From NCBI GenBank assembly GCA_000158135.1, contig DS999531.1, positions 1,416,669 through 1,480,668 of the forward strand: a stretch of DNA of 64,000 bases, written 5' to 3'. Below the pieces are notes generated by a model. That model made no database searches. It had not been told where the DNA came from and saw only the letters and a program-made list of their open reading frames with translations. Both the position numbers and the translations under genes were made by a program. Positions 27,028 to 34,937 of the stretch are shown in pieces. How positions within the stretch are numbered: the stretch's first letter is position 1; every line of letters starts with the position of its first letter. Source of the stretch: Rhodobacteraceae bacterium KLH11 (GTDB lineage: Bacteria > Pseudomonadota > Alphaproteobacteria > Rhodobacterales > Rhodobacteraceae).

Positions 27028-28073
27028 TGGATGGCGAGGCCCCACAGGTGATGCACTATCCCTGGCCAGAGCCCCCCGCCCCCGGGGCGTGGACCCGGAT
27101 CGCAGAAGGGGTTCTGTGGATCAGGCTGCCCCTGCCCATGGCGCTGGATCATGTGAATGTCTACGCGCTGGATGACGGCGACGGCTGGACGGTGGTTGAT
27201 ACCGGGCTTTCCTCGAACAAGACCCGCCGCATATGGCAGACCCTGATCGACGGGCCTCTGGCGGGCAAACCCGTCCACCGGGTGGTGGTGACCCATCATC
27301 ATCCCGATCACGTCGGCAATGCAGGCTGGTTTCAGTCTGAACACGGGGCTGAGCTGGTCACCAGCCGTACCGCCTGGTTGCTTGCCCGAATGCTGACGCT
27401 GGATGTGCAGGAAAACTGGCCGAAAGAGACACTTGACTATTATCGCAGCGCCGGCATGGATGCGGATGTACTGGCCAGCCGGATGGCCGAGCGTCCCTTC
27501 AATTTTGCCGATACCGTCTATCCCATGCCGCTGGGCTTTACCCGGATCAAGCAGGGCGATGTGATCCGTATGGGGGGGCGCGACTGGGATGTGCACATGG
27601 GCAATGGCCACGCGCCCGAACATGCAACCTTCTGGAGCCGTGATGACAATCTGGTGCTGACCGGCGATCAGATCCTCAGCTCGATCAGTTCCAATCTGGG
27701 CGTCTATGCGACCGAGCCGATGGCCGATCCGGTTGCCGACTGGCTGGAGGCCTGCGAGCGCCTGCAGCCGCTGGCCCGGCCCGATCATCTGGTGCTGGGT
27801 GGGCATAAGCTGCCTTTCACCGGGTTGCCCATTCGCATGCGCCAGTTGATCGACAATCACCATGGCGCGCTGGAGCGTCTGCTGGACGACCTTGATCAGC
27901 CCAAAACCGCAGCCGAGTGCTTTGCCCCCCTCTTCAAACGCCCCATCAAGGGCGGCGAGTATGGCCTCGCGCTGGTTGAGGCGGTTGCACATATGAATCA
28001 TCTCTACCACACTGGAGCCGTCACCCGGACGCGCCGCGCGGACGGGGCGTGGGAGTATCAGCGCAAAGGGTAG
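27027..28073 (+). CDS. Metallo-beta-lactamase-fold hydrolase
   Basis: A 348-residue cytosolic MBL-fold enzyme. The metal-binding HHHPDHVGN motif is near residue 91, with GHAPEHATF near 194, DQILSS near 213 and GHK near 259. A C-terminal extension of about 80 residues resembles the LACTB2-type winged-helix tail. Coupling to the acyl-CoA dehydrogenase (TGATG) suggests a role in hydrolysing a thioester of the same pathway, but this is inference. Confidence 0.9.
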   Translation: MDGEAPQVMHYPWPEPPAPGAWTRIAEGVLWIRLPLPMALDHVNVYALDDGDGWTVVDTGLSSNKTRRIWQTLIDGPLAGKPVHRVVVTHHHPDHVGNAGWFQSEHGAELVTSRTAWLLARMLTLDVQENWPKETLDYYRSAGMDADVLASRMAERPFNFADTVYPMPLGFTRIKQGDVIRMGGRDWDVHMGNGHAPEHATFWSRDDNLVLTGDQILSSISSNLGVYATEPMADPVADWLEACERLQPLARPDHLVLGGHKLPFTGLPIRMRQLIDNHHGALERLLDDLDQPKTAAECFAPLFKRPIKGGEYGLALVEAVAHMNHLYHTGAVTRTRRADGAWEYQRKG

Positions 28074-28077
28074 AGCA

Positions 28078-28527
28078 ATGGACAAGATCGAAACCTCGGC
28101 TGAGGCGGCAGAAACCGCAGCATTGCCCCGCTGTTACGAGGTACACGCCAATTCGGACGCCGCATCGGGCAGCAAGGACCTGCCCAAACCTCTGCAAAAG
28201 CCGGTCGAAAACAAAAGCCCGGCGCAATGGGCTTATGAGCGTCTGATCCTCTATATCCAGAACTTTGAAAAAACGCTGGATGGCGATCACGAGGTCGCCA
28301 TGGGCTTTACCGGTGGCGATGCGGGCGTGATGCGGATCGAGGGGATGGGATACTTCGATCCCGATATCATCACCTTCTACGGCTCGGATGGCGGCGGGGC
28401 CAAAACCCAGCTTGTCCAGCATGTCAGCCAGCTGAACGTGATGCTGCGTGCTCTGCCCAAGACGGTCGAAGACAAACCGGCCAATCGCATCGGGTTCCGG
28501 CTGGCGGCCGATCTGGAAGACAGTTAA
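28078..28527 (+). CDS. Conserved hypothetical protein (probably DUF6173)
   Basis: A 149-residue soluble protein. After a variable charged N-terminus of about 45 residues it has a conserved core (SPAQWAYERLILYIQNFEK, then DHEVAMGFTGGDAGVMRIEG). It resembles the DUF6173 proteins of Rhodobacterales. It starts 4 bases after the MBL-fold gene and is likely cotranscribed with it. No catalytic motif, signal or membrane segment is seen. Confidence 0.75.
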   Translation: MDKIETSAEAAETAALPRCYEVHANSDAASGSKDLPKPLQKPVENKSPAQWAYERLILYIQNFEKTLDGDHEVAMGFTGGDAGVMRIEGMGYFDPDIITFYGSDGGGAKTQLVQHVSQLNVMLRALPKTVEDKPANRIGFRLAADLEDS

Positions 28528-28591
28528 CGCGCACCCTTGCAATTCACGTTTTCGCAGCCTTGAATGAGATCACCATTCAGGAGGCCGCCGC

Positions 28592-30430
28592 GTGACCAAT
28601 TTCTCAGCCGTTACAAACGCCTATCAGGGTGCATGGGTTCGGCGCCGGTTGTTTGTACCGATCTATCTGGCAGTGCGGCTGCTGCTGCTGGCCCTGATCG
28701 CGCCGGGGGTTGCTGTCGCGGTCAATCTGGCTGTCTCGCTGTCGGATCAATCCGCACTGACCGATCAGGACATTGCCATGTTCCTGCTGTCCCCCGCGGG
28801 GTTTATCGCGGCAATCGTGGTGCTCAGCCTGTTTTTGCTTGCCGAGGTTTTTGTCTTCTCGGTCATGGCCGGATCGCTTCGGATGGGCGAACGTGATCCG
28901 TGGCGGGCGGGCAGTGCTTCGATCCGGCTCATTCTTTCGCGCGTGCCTGCGCTTTTCGGGTTTGCGGCGCGGTTCATCCTGCGCGTGCTGGTGCTGGCGC
29001 TGCCTTTCGTAGCGGTCGCGGGCGCGATCGCGTGGTGGATGCTGACGGAATATGACATCAACTATTACCTCACCTTCCATCCGCCCTCATTCTGGGTGGC
29101 TGTGGTACTGATCGGCTTCGTCGTGCTGTGCCTGGCCTGGGTTCTGATCCGCAGGCTTTCGGCCTGGGCGCTGGCGCTGCATCTGGTACTGTTTGAAAGC
29201 TGCAAGGCCTCCGAGGCTTTTGGCCGAAGCGCCGAGCGGATGGAGGGCAAACGCGGGCGGCTCAAGATCGAGCTTGCCCTGTGGCTGCTGCTGCGCATGG
29301 TGATTGCGTCGCTGATTGCGGTGATCGCCGGGGTACTCTTCGATCTGGTGCCGCTGCAGCAAAGCGCGAATCTGCGCCTTGCCTTGCTGTTCAGTTTTGC
29401 TGTTGCTGGTCTGTGGTCACTTGCCGGTCTTGTTCTGGCCGCCATCGCGCTGGGCGCGTTGGCGGTTTTGCTGGACGGTTTCTTCGATGCGCAGGGCCGA
29501 GAGGTGCCGCATCCCGAACCGGGCAATCTGCGCGTGCCACTTTATGGTGTCGTTGGTGGAGGGGTTGTTGCCTTGCTGATCGGCCTGTGGTCAGGGCAGG
29601 AGCTGCTGGAGCGCGTTCAGGCCCCCGATCATGCCGATGTCATTGGCCACCGTGGCGCAGCGGCGTTGCGACCCGAGAATACGATGGCAGCGGTGTTGAA
29701 AGCCATCGAGGACGGGGCTGACTGGGTTGAGATTGATGTTCAGGAAACCGCCGATGATGTGGTGATCGTCGCCCATGACAGCGATTTCATGAAACTGGCG
29801 GGTGTTCCGCTCAAGGTTTGGGACGCCACCATGGATGATGTTGCCCAGATCGATATCGGCAGTTGGTTTGGCCCGGAATACGCCGCCGAGCGTACCCCGA
29901 CACTGCGGGACGTGCTTGCGGCTGCGAAGGGCAAGTCCAAGGTCATTATCGAGTTGAAATATTACGGCCATGACGTCGATCTGGAGAATCGTGTGGCCGT
30001 GATTGTCGAAGAGTTTGAGATGCAGGACGACATTGCCACGATGTCTTTGAAATATCCGACGGTGCAGAAGATGAAAACGCTGCGCCCGGACTGGCGTGCA
30101 GGTGTTTTGGCCGCCACCGCAATTGGTGATCTGGCAGGGCTTGACGGTGACTTTGTCGCGGTGAACGCCGCAACGGTTTCGCCGGGCCTGATCCGTTCGA
30201 TCCATGAGGCAGGCAAAGACATATATGTCTGGACGGTGAACGACCCGCTGCAGATGTCGGCCATGGCTTCGATGGGGGTCGACGGGCTGATCACCGACCG
30301 CCCGGCAATGGCCCGCGAAGTGTTGCGTATCCGTGCCGAGATGGGCCCGGCCGAGCGGTTGCTGCTTTGGCTGGCGACAGCGTTTGGTCTGTCCGTGGAT
30401 ACTTCGGAGATGCGCGATGAAAGCCCTTGA
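28592..30430 (+). CDS. Membrane-bound glycerophosphodiester phosphodiesterase
   Basis: A 612-residue two-part protein. Residues about 20-335 contain six or more hydrophobic helices of the glycerophosphodiesterase membrane domain type. Residues about 345-600 form a GDPD TIM barrel with HRGAAALRPENT (352-363), the EIDVQ metal/acid residues (about 378) and the catalytic His in VAHDSDF. It cleaves deacylated phospholipids to glycerol-3-phosphate and an alcohol, probably facing the membrane surface. The GTG at 28592 has GGAGG 7 bases upstream. Its end overlaps the phospholipase-like gene by 14 bases. Confidence 0.9.
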   Translation: MTNFSAVTNAYQGAWVRRRLFVPIYLAVRLLLLALIAPGVAVAVNLAVSLSDQSALTDQDIAMFLLSPAGFIAAIVVLSLFLLAEVFVFSVMAGSLRMGERDPWRAGSASIRLILSRVPALFGFAARFILRVLVLALPFVAVAGAIAWWMLTEYDINYYLTFHPPSFWVAVVLIGFVVLCLAWVLIRRLSAWALALHLVLFESCKASEAFGRSAERMEGKRGRLKIELALWLLLRMVIASLIAVIAGVLFDLVPLQQSANLRLALLFSFAVAGLWSLAGLVLAAIALGALAVLLDGFFDAQGREVPHPEPGNLRVPLYGVVGGGVVALLIGLWSGQELLERVQAPDHADVIGHRGAAALRPENTMAAVLKAIEDGADWVEIDVQETADDVVIVAHDSDFMKLAGVPLKVWDATMDDVAQIDIGSWFGPEYAAERTPTLRDVLAAAKGKSKVIIELKYYGHDVDLENRVAVIVEEFEMQDDIATMSLKYPTVQKMKTLRPDWRAGVLAATAIGDLAGLDGDFVAVNAATVSPGLIRSIHEAGKDIYVWTVNDPLQMSAMASMGVDGLITDRPAMAREVLRIRAEMGPAERLLLWLATAFGLSVDTSEMRDESP

Positions 30431-30971
30431 GTTCGCGGTTTTTCTGGCCTGCTGCGCGCTGCCCGCCGCTGCGCAGGACCTGATGCGCGGCGTGGAAATG
30501 CCCGCACACCGCGCTTTGATGGCCGCTTCGAAGGATGCTGAACTGACGCCGTTTGAAACGGATGGCTGTTCCGGCGGTTTGTCGGCCAACTGGCGTCTGG
30601 TGGCCGAAACCTTTCCCGGCTTCAGTCAGCTTTATGAGGCGCATCCGCCATGGGAATATTGCTGCGTCACCCATGACCGTGCCTATCACGACGCTGGCGG
30701 GGCTGCGCAGGCGGAGGATAGTTTCGATGCCCGCCTTGCCGCCGACAACGATCTGCGGGCCTGTGTCAAAGCCCATGGCGAGACCCATGCCGAAGCGTAT
30801 GCCGCCCGGTACGATATGACGCCCGATCAGATACGCTCGGTCCATGGGATCACGTCCGAGGCGATGTATATGGCTGTGCGCTTTGGCGGTGGCCCTTGCA
30901 GCGGTCTGCCGTGGCGCTGGGGTTTTGGCTATCCGGGGTGTTCGGTTTTTGCCGCACCTGCGCGCGAATGA
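30417..30971 (+). CDS. Secreted phospholipase A2-like protein
   Basis: A 184-residue protein with a signal peptide (LEFAVFLACCALPAAAQ, cleavage near 20). Residues 82-90 read CCVTHDRAY, matching the secreted phospholipase A2 active-site pattern C-C-x-x-H-D-x-x-Y. A preceding DGCSGG (49-54) could supply the calcium loop and partner cysteine, and further cysteines lie at 116, 161 and 175. PLA2 enzymes release a fatty acid from phospholipids. The overlap with the glycerophosphodiesterase gene suggests a joint lipid-degrading pathway. The activity is inferred from the motif. Confidence 0.75.
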   Translation: MKALEFAVFLACCALPAAAQDLMRGVEMPAHRALMAASKDAELTPFETDGCSGGLSANWRLVAETFPGFSQLYEAHPPWEYCCVTHDRAYHDAGGAAQAEDSFDARLAADNDLRACVKAHGETHAEAYAARYDMTPDQIRSVHGITSEAMYMAVRFGGGPCSGLPWRWGFGYPGCSVFAAPARE

Positions 30972-31039
30972 CGTGGTGACAGCCCTTGCGTTTTGCATTA
31001 TCCAACATTTCAAACACGCGAATTGGGAGTCTTTGACAC

Positions 31040-31174
31040 ATGGCTGAACATAAGCACGGCGAGATGGACATCACCGTTCAAACCAAAACCTTTGACGGGT
31101 TCGTCAAATTTACCACCTGGTTTGTAGTGGCATGTATCTTCCTTTGCATTTTCCTGGCGGTGTTCGCGGCCTAA
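31040..31174 (+). CDS. aa3-type cytochrome c oxidase subunit IV
   Basis: A 44-residue protein: a short His/Asp-rich N-terminus (MAEHKHGEMDIT), an aromatic connector (TFDGFVKF) and one membrane helix (residues 26-43, TTWFVVACIFLCIFLAVFAA region). This is the layout of the single-helix subunit IV of alphaproteobacterial aa3 oxidases. GGGAG lies 9 bases before the ATG. The other oxidase genes are not in the window, which is normal for this subunit in Rhodobacterales. Confidence 0.85.
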   Translation: MAEHKHGEMDITVQTKTFDGFVKFTTWFVVACIFLCIFLAVFAA

Positions 31175-31199
31175 ACCAGACCCAGAGGTGCGCGCCCCC

Positions 31200-31832
31200 G
31201 TGTTCAGGATATTGATAGCCTGCCTGCTGGCGGCCTTGGTTGCCGGTTGCGCGGGGTCGCAACGCCCTCAGGCTGACCAGTCCCAGATCGTCTCGCGTTC
31301 GTATCGTGATCCGGGGCCTGCGACCCTGACGCTTTATACGATGATCAACACGCGAACCGGATCCGGGGCACATACATCCTTGATGATCAGTGGCAGTGAA
31401 CGGGTTATCTTTGATCCTGCGGGCTCATTCCGGGCCGATGTTGTTCCGATCAAAAATGACGTGCTGTATGGCATCACCCCCAATGCCGAGCGCGCGTATC
31501 GCAGCAGCCATGCCCGCGAGACGCATTATGCGCGTATCCAGACCGTCGAGGTTTCGCCGCAACAGGCCGAGATTGCTCTGCAACTGGCCAAGCAGATGGG
31601 GCCCGTAGCGGGCGTGTTTTGCGCCAACTCAACCTCGCAACTGCTGCAGCAGGTTCCGGGGTTCGAGCAGATCAAGACCACCTTCTACCCGGTGAAGCTG
31701 TCGGATCAGTTTGGCCAGATTCCGGGCGTTGTCACCACCGAATATCGCGAGAATGACTCGGCTGATCTGCAACAGGGTCTGGCTGAAAACAATGCACGTC
31801 TCAACCAGCTTGAAGCGGCCTCAGCCAACTAG
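31200..31832 (+). CDS. Lipoprotein, possible permuted NlpC/P60-like fold
   Basis: A 210-residue lipoprotein with lipobox LVAGC (C17). The mature part has GAHTSLMI with H58 before a predicted strand, and GVFCANSTSQLL with C141 at the start of a helix. That His-then-Cys order is that of circularly permuted papain-like (YiiX/LRAT-type) proteins. This fold assignment is my inference from spacing and pattern. The GTG at 31200 has AGAGG 11 bases upstream; a GTG at 31188 is possible. The 3' end overlaps azlD by 12 bases. Confidence 0.7.
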   Translation: MFRILIACLLAALVAGCAGSQRPQADQSQIVSRSYRDPGPATLTLYTMINTRTGSGAHTSLMISGSERVIFDPAGSFRADVVPIKNDVLYGITPNAERAYRSSHARETHYARIQTVEVSPQQAEIALQLAKQMGPVAGVFCANSTSQLLQQVPGFEQIKTTFYPVKLSDQFGQIPGVVTTEYRENDSADLQQGLAENNARLNQLEAASAN

Positions 31833-32153
31833 ATAGAGCAGGCCGTAGAGCGTGGCCGCCCCGGTAAAGATCGCGGCCAGAACATTCTTTGTGACGATCC
31901 CTATCGTCAGCGCCACCGCTGCCGCTGCCATACGCGGTAAATCCGGTTCGCCGTCCGTGGCTGAGGGCCACGCAACCAAAGGTGCGATCAAAGCCGGAAT
32001 GATGGCGACCGCGGTATAGCGCAGATGGCGCAGCAGCCACGGCGGCATCGGGCGATCTCCGACCAGGCCGATAAAGGTGAACCGCAGCAGATAGCTGCCG
32101 ATTGCCAGACCGATGATGATGATCCAGATGGTGACGGGATTGACCTGTGTCAT
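31821..32153 (-). CDS. azlD: AzlD family branched-chain amino-acid export subunit
   Basis: A 110-residue inner-membrane protein with about four helices, containing SYLLRFTFIGLVGDRPMPPW (about residues 20-39), typical of AzlD. With AzlC it forms a two-component exporter of branched-chain amino acids or their analogues. Its start overlaps the azlC stop (ATGA). Confidence 0.92.
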   Translation of the reverse strand: MTQVNPVTIWIIIIGLAIGSYLLRFTFIGLVGDRPMPPWLLRHLRYTAVAIIPALIAPLVAWPSATDGEPDLPRMAAAAVALTIGIVTKNVLAAIFTGAATLYGLLYLVG

Positions 32154-32860
32154 GGCTGGTTCCGCTCCAGCATCAGTTCAGCCTGCGCCCCTGCGACCAT
32201 ACCCATCGTTCCTGCGATCAGCAGGCCCAGATTGAACGGCACACCAGCGGTCAGCAAGGCGACAACAATGGCGACAAGCGCCGCAACAACATGGGCCAGA
32301 GTGCGCATCATCGGGCCGATCATCGCCAGAAATGTAATCGGAAGGGCAAAATCCAACGCCCAGCTTTCGGGAATCTGCGCCCCCAGAACCGCGCCCAGAT
32401 AGGTGCCCAGAATCCAGAGCGGTGTGATCGGTGTGACCGACCCAACGAAATAGACCATCCGTTGGGGGACGGACATATCAGGCTCTTTCTCGAACCGGAC
32501 GATAGAGCAGGCGTAGGACTGATCCACAATCAGATAAGCCGCGCAGGCCCGTTGCCACAGCGGCGCCTTCCCCAGATAGGGCGTCAGAGAGGCGGAATAC
32601 ATCGCCACCCGCAGGTTCACCGCCAGAGCCGAGATCAGGATGATCGCCGTCGGGGTATTGTCCTGCAACAGTTGCAGCGCGGTAAACTGCGCCGCCCCGG
32701 CGAACACAGTGGCAGAAAACGCCATCGTCTGGGTAACATTCAGCCCGGCCTCGGTGGCGAAAACACCAAATAGCAGGCCAAAGGGCACAGCAACAAAGAC
32801 GAAAGGCGCGCCATCGCGAAAACCTTTCCAGAAGTATGACTTGGATGTGGCGGAGGCCAT
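32150..32860 (-). CDS. azlC: AzlC family branched-chain amino-acid exporter
   Basis: A 236-residue integral membrane protein with about six helices. The FWKGFRDGAPFVFVAVPFG opening and FAGAAQFTALQLL segment (about 53-66) are characteristic of AzlC. TAGGA lies 7 bases before the ATG at 32860, supporting this start. It is divergent from fdhD with essentially no space between the starts, so its promoter must lie inside the fdhD reading frame or fdhD starts further in. Confidence 0.92.
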   Translation of the reverse strand: MASATSKSYFWKGFRDGAPFVFVAVPFGLLFGVFATEAGLNVTQTMAFSATVFAGAAQFTALQLLQDNTPTAIILISALAVNLRVAMYSASLTPYLGKAPLWQRACAAYLIVDQSYACSIVRFEKEPDMSVPQRMVYFVGSVTPITPLWILGTYLGAVLGAQIPESWALDFALPITFLAMIGPMMRTLAHVVAALVAIVVALLTAGVPFNLGLLIAGTMGMVAGAQAELMLERNQP

Positions 32861-33800
32861 GGCTAAATCCTATGGTAACGCCAGCAGCAGTAGCGGTGTT
32901 GGGAAAGGGTTGCAATTGGCCACGGAAATCGACCTTTCGGATTATCTTGTCGCGCCCGACCCCGGCGCGGCCCGCCTGACGCGCGCGGTTGAAGGCGTTG
33001 ATCAGAATGGCGAGGTCAGCCAGATCTCGGTTGTGGAAGAACGCCCGCTGACGATCTTTCTGAATTCGCAAGAGATCGTGACGGCAATGACCATCGGAGA
33101 TTACCCCGAGTATCTGGCGCTGGGCTTTCTGCGCAATCAGGGCATGTTGCTGAGCGATGATGAGATCACGCGCGTCGACTATGACGATGATCTCGAAACG
33201 GTTGTTGTCAGGACCGCGCGTGAAACCTCGTATGAGGATAAGCTGAAAAAGAAAACCCGCACCAGCGGCTGTGCTGTGGGCACCGTGTTCGGGGATATGA
33301 TGGAGGGGCTGGAAGATGTGCGGCTGCCTCAGATGCAGGTTCGGACCTCGTGGCTTTATGAGCTTGCGGCCAAGATCAACCGCACCCCGTCGCTATATCT
33401 TGAGGCAGGCGCGATCCATGGGACGATCCTGTGCCATGAAAACCGTCCGCTGGTTTATATGGAAGATGTGGGCCGCCACAACGCGGTGGACAAGATCGCA
33501 GGTTGGATGCTGTCGGAGGGCTCAGTGCCCGAAGACAAGATCCTTTACACCACCGGTCGTCTGACTTCGGAAATGGTGATCAAAACAGCAATGATGGGCA
33601 TCCCGGTTCTCGCCTCGCGTTCCGGCTTCACCGCCTGGGGTGTCGAGATCGCGCGCGAGGTTGGCCTGACCCTGATCGGCCGTATGCGCGGGCAACGGTT
33701 CGTGTGCCTGTCGGGCGAGGATCGCTTGTTGCGCGATGTCGACCCGGCCAGTGTGGCGGTCGAGGACAAGAAACATCGACGGAAGAGTGCCGATGCCTGA
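32859..33800 (+). CDS. fdhD: Formate dehydrogenase accessory sulfurtransferase FdhD
   Basis: Transfers sulfur to the molybdenum/bis-guanylate cofactor before insertion into formate dehydrogenase. The core has NSQEIVTAMTIGDYPEYLAL, the EDVGRHNAVDKI motif and TTGRLTSEMVIK. In place of the usual CxxC (CGxC) loop it has SGCAVGT, keeping only the first cysteine. The ATG at 32859 has GGAGG only 2 bases away; a TTG at 32916 with AAAGG upstream would give a better-spaced start and leave room for the divergent azlC promoter. It overlaps mobA by 8 bases. Confidence 0.9.
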   Translation: MAKSYGNASSSSGVGKGLQLATEIDLSDYLVAPDPGAARLTRAVEGVDQNGEVSQISVVEERPLTIFLNSQEIVTAMTIGDYPEYLALGFLRNQGMLLSDDEITRVDYDDDLETVVVRTARETSYEDKLKKKTRTSGCAVGTVFGDMMEGLEDVRLPQMQVRTSWLYELAAKINRTPSLYLEAGAIHGTILCHENRPLVYMEDVGRHNAVDKIAGWMLSEGSVPEDKILYTTGRLTSEMVIKTAMMGIPVLASRSGFTAWGVEIAREVGLTLIGRMRGQRFVCLSGEDRLLRDVDPASVAVEDKKHRRKSADA

Positions 33801-34449
33801 TCAGATACAAAAACCGCTGGGCGTCATTCTGGCAGGGGGCCTTGCCACCCGGATGGGCGGGGGCGACAAGGGTCTGCTGCAGCTTGGCGGGCAGAGTTTG
33901 CTGGCCCATGTGATCAACCGGTTGCATCCTCAGGTTGGTGGTATGGCGTTGAATGCAAACGGAGATGCGGCCCGGTTTGCCGATCTGGGGCTGCCGGTTG
34001 TTGTGGATTCGATCGACGGGTTTGCCGGACCTCTGGCCGGGGTTCTGGCCGGGCTGGACTGGGCGGCAGAGCAGGGCGCTGACAGTATCGTGACCGCTGC
34101 CGCTGATACGCCGTTCTTTCCCCATGATCTGGTTGATCGGTTAGCGCAGGTGGCTGCAGGCCAGCGGTATCCGCTTGTGCTGGCAACAACCCCGCGCCTT
34201 GGGGATGAAGCGCTGAAATCCGGCGGCGGCAGGCGGGTCAACCGGCATCCGACTTTTGGCTTGTGGCCCGTTGCCTTGCGGGATGATCTGCGGGCGGCGT
34301 TGAACGATGGGTTGCGCAAGGTCGTGCTGTGGACCGACCGGCATGAGGGGCGCGAAGCCTTGTTCCCGGCCGAGCCTTTCGATCCGTTCTTCAACGTCAA
34401 CACGCCCGACGACCTGACCCGCGCCAAATCCATGCTGGAGCGGGCATGA
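33793..34449 (+). CDS. mobA: Molybdenum cofactor guanylyltransferase
   Basis: Adds GMP to molybdopterin, producing the MGD cofactor needed by DMSO-reductase family enzymes such as formate dehydrogenase. The product is 218 residues with the nucleotide-binding LAGGLATRMGGGDKGLL (about residues 13-29), AAADTPFF near 99 and FFNVNTPDDL at the C-terminus. It starts inside the fdhD end and overlaps mobB (ATGA), so the cluster is tightly coupled. Confidence 0.95.
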   Translation: MPDQIQKPLGVILAGGLATRMGGGDKGLLQLGGQSLLAHVINRLHPQVGGMALNANGDAARFADLGLPVVVDSIDGFAGPLAGVLAGLDWAAEQGADSIVTAAADTPFFPHDLVDRLAQVAAGQRYPLVLATTPRLGDEALKSGGGRRVNRHPTFGLWPVALRDDLRAALNDGLRKVVLWTDRHEGREALFPAEPFDPFFNVNTPDDLTRAKSMLERA

Positions 34450-34937
34450 AGCTCTACGGTGTCACCGGTTGGAAAAATGCAGGCAAAACCGGCCTGATGG
34501 AGCGGTTGGTGGCCGAGATCACCGGGCGTGGATTTACCGTTTCAACGATCAAACACGCCCATCACGGTGTTGATGTGGACCAGCCCGGCACCGACAGTCA
34601 TCGCCATAGGGTCGCTGGTGCGTCCGAGGTGGTTCTTGCCTCGGCCCAGAGGGTCGCTGTGATGCAGGAATTGCGCGGTGCCCCGGAACCAACGCTGCAG
34701 GCCCTGCTGGCCCGCCTGTCGCCGGTTGATCTGGTACTGATCGAAGGCTTCAAACGCGAAGCGCATCCCAAGGTCGAGGCCTTTCGGGCCGAACCCGGCA
34801 ACCCGTTGATCGCTGCCCGGAATGACACGATCCGCGCCGTGGCCAGCGATACGCCGCTGGATTTGGACCGGCCGGTATTTGATTTGGACGATACCCGTGC
34901 GATCGCGGATTTTATCCTCGGAGAGGTCGGATTATGA
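34446..34937 (+). CDS. mobB: Molybdopterin-guanine dinucleotide biosynthesis adaptor MobB
   Basis: A 163-residue GTP-binding protein that assists MobA. The P-loop is GWKNAGKTGLM (residues 8-18), followed by TIKHAHHGVDVDQPGTDS and the VDLVLIEGFK Walker B region. Its ATG overlaps the mobA stop and its stop overlaps the moeA start, so stoichiometric translation is likely. Confidence 0.95.
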   Translation: MKLYGVTGWKNAGKTGLMERLVAEITGRGFTVSTIKHAHHGVDVDQPGTDSHRHRVAGASEVVLASAQRVAVMQELRGAPEPTLQALLARLSPVDLVLIEGFKREAHPKVEAFRAEPGNPLIAARNDTIRAVASDTPLDLDRPVFDLDDTRAIADFILGEVGL

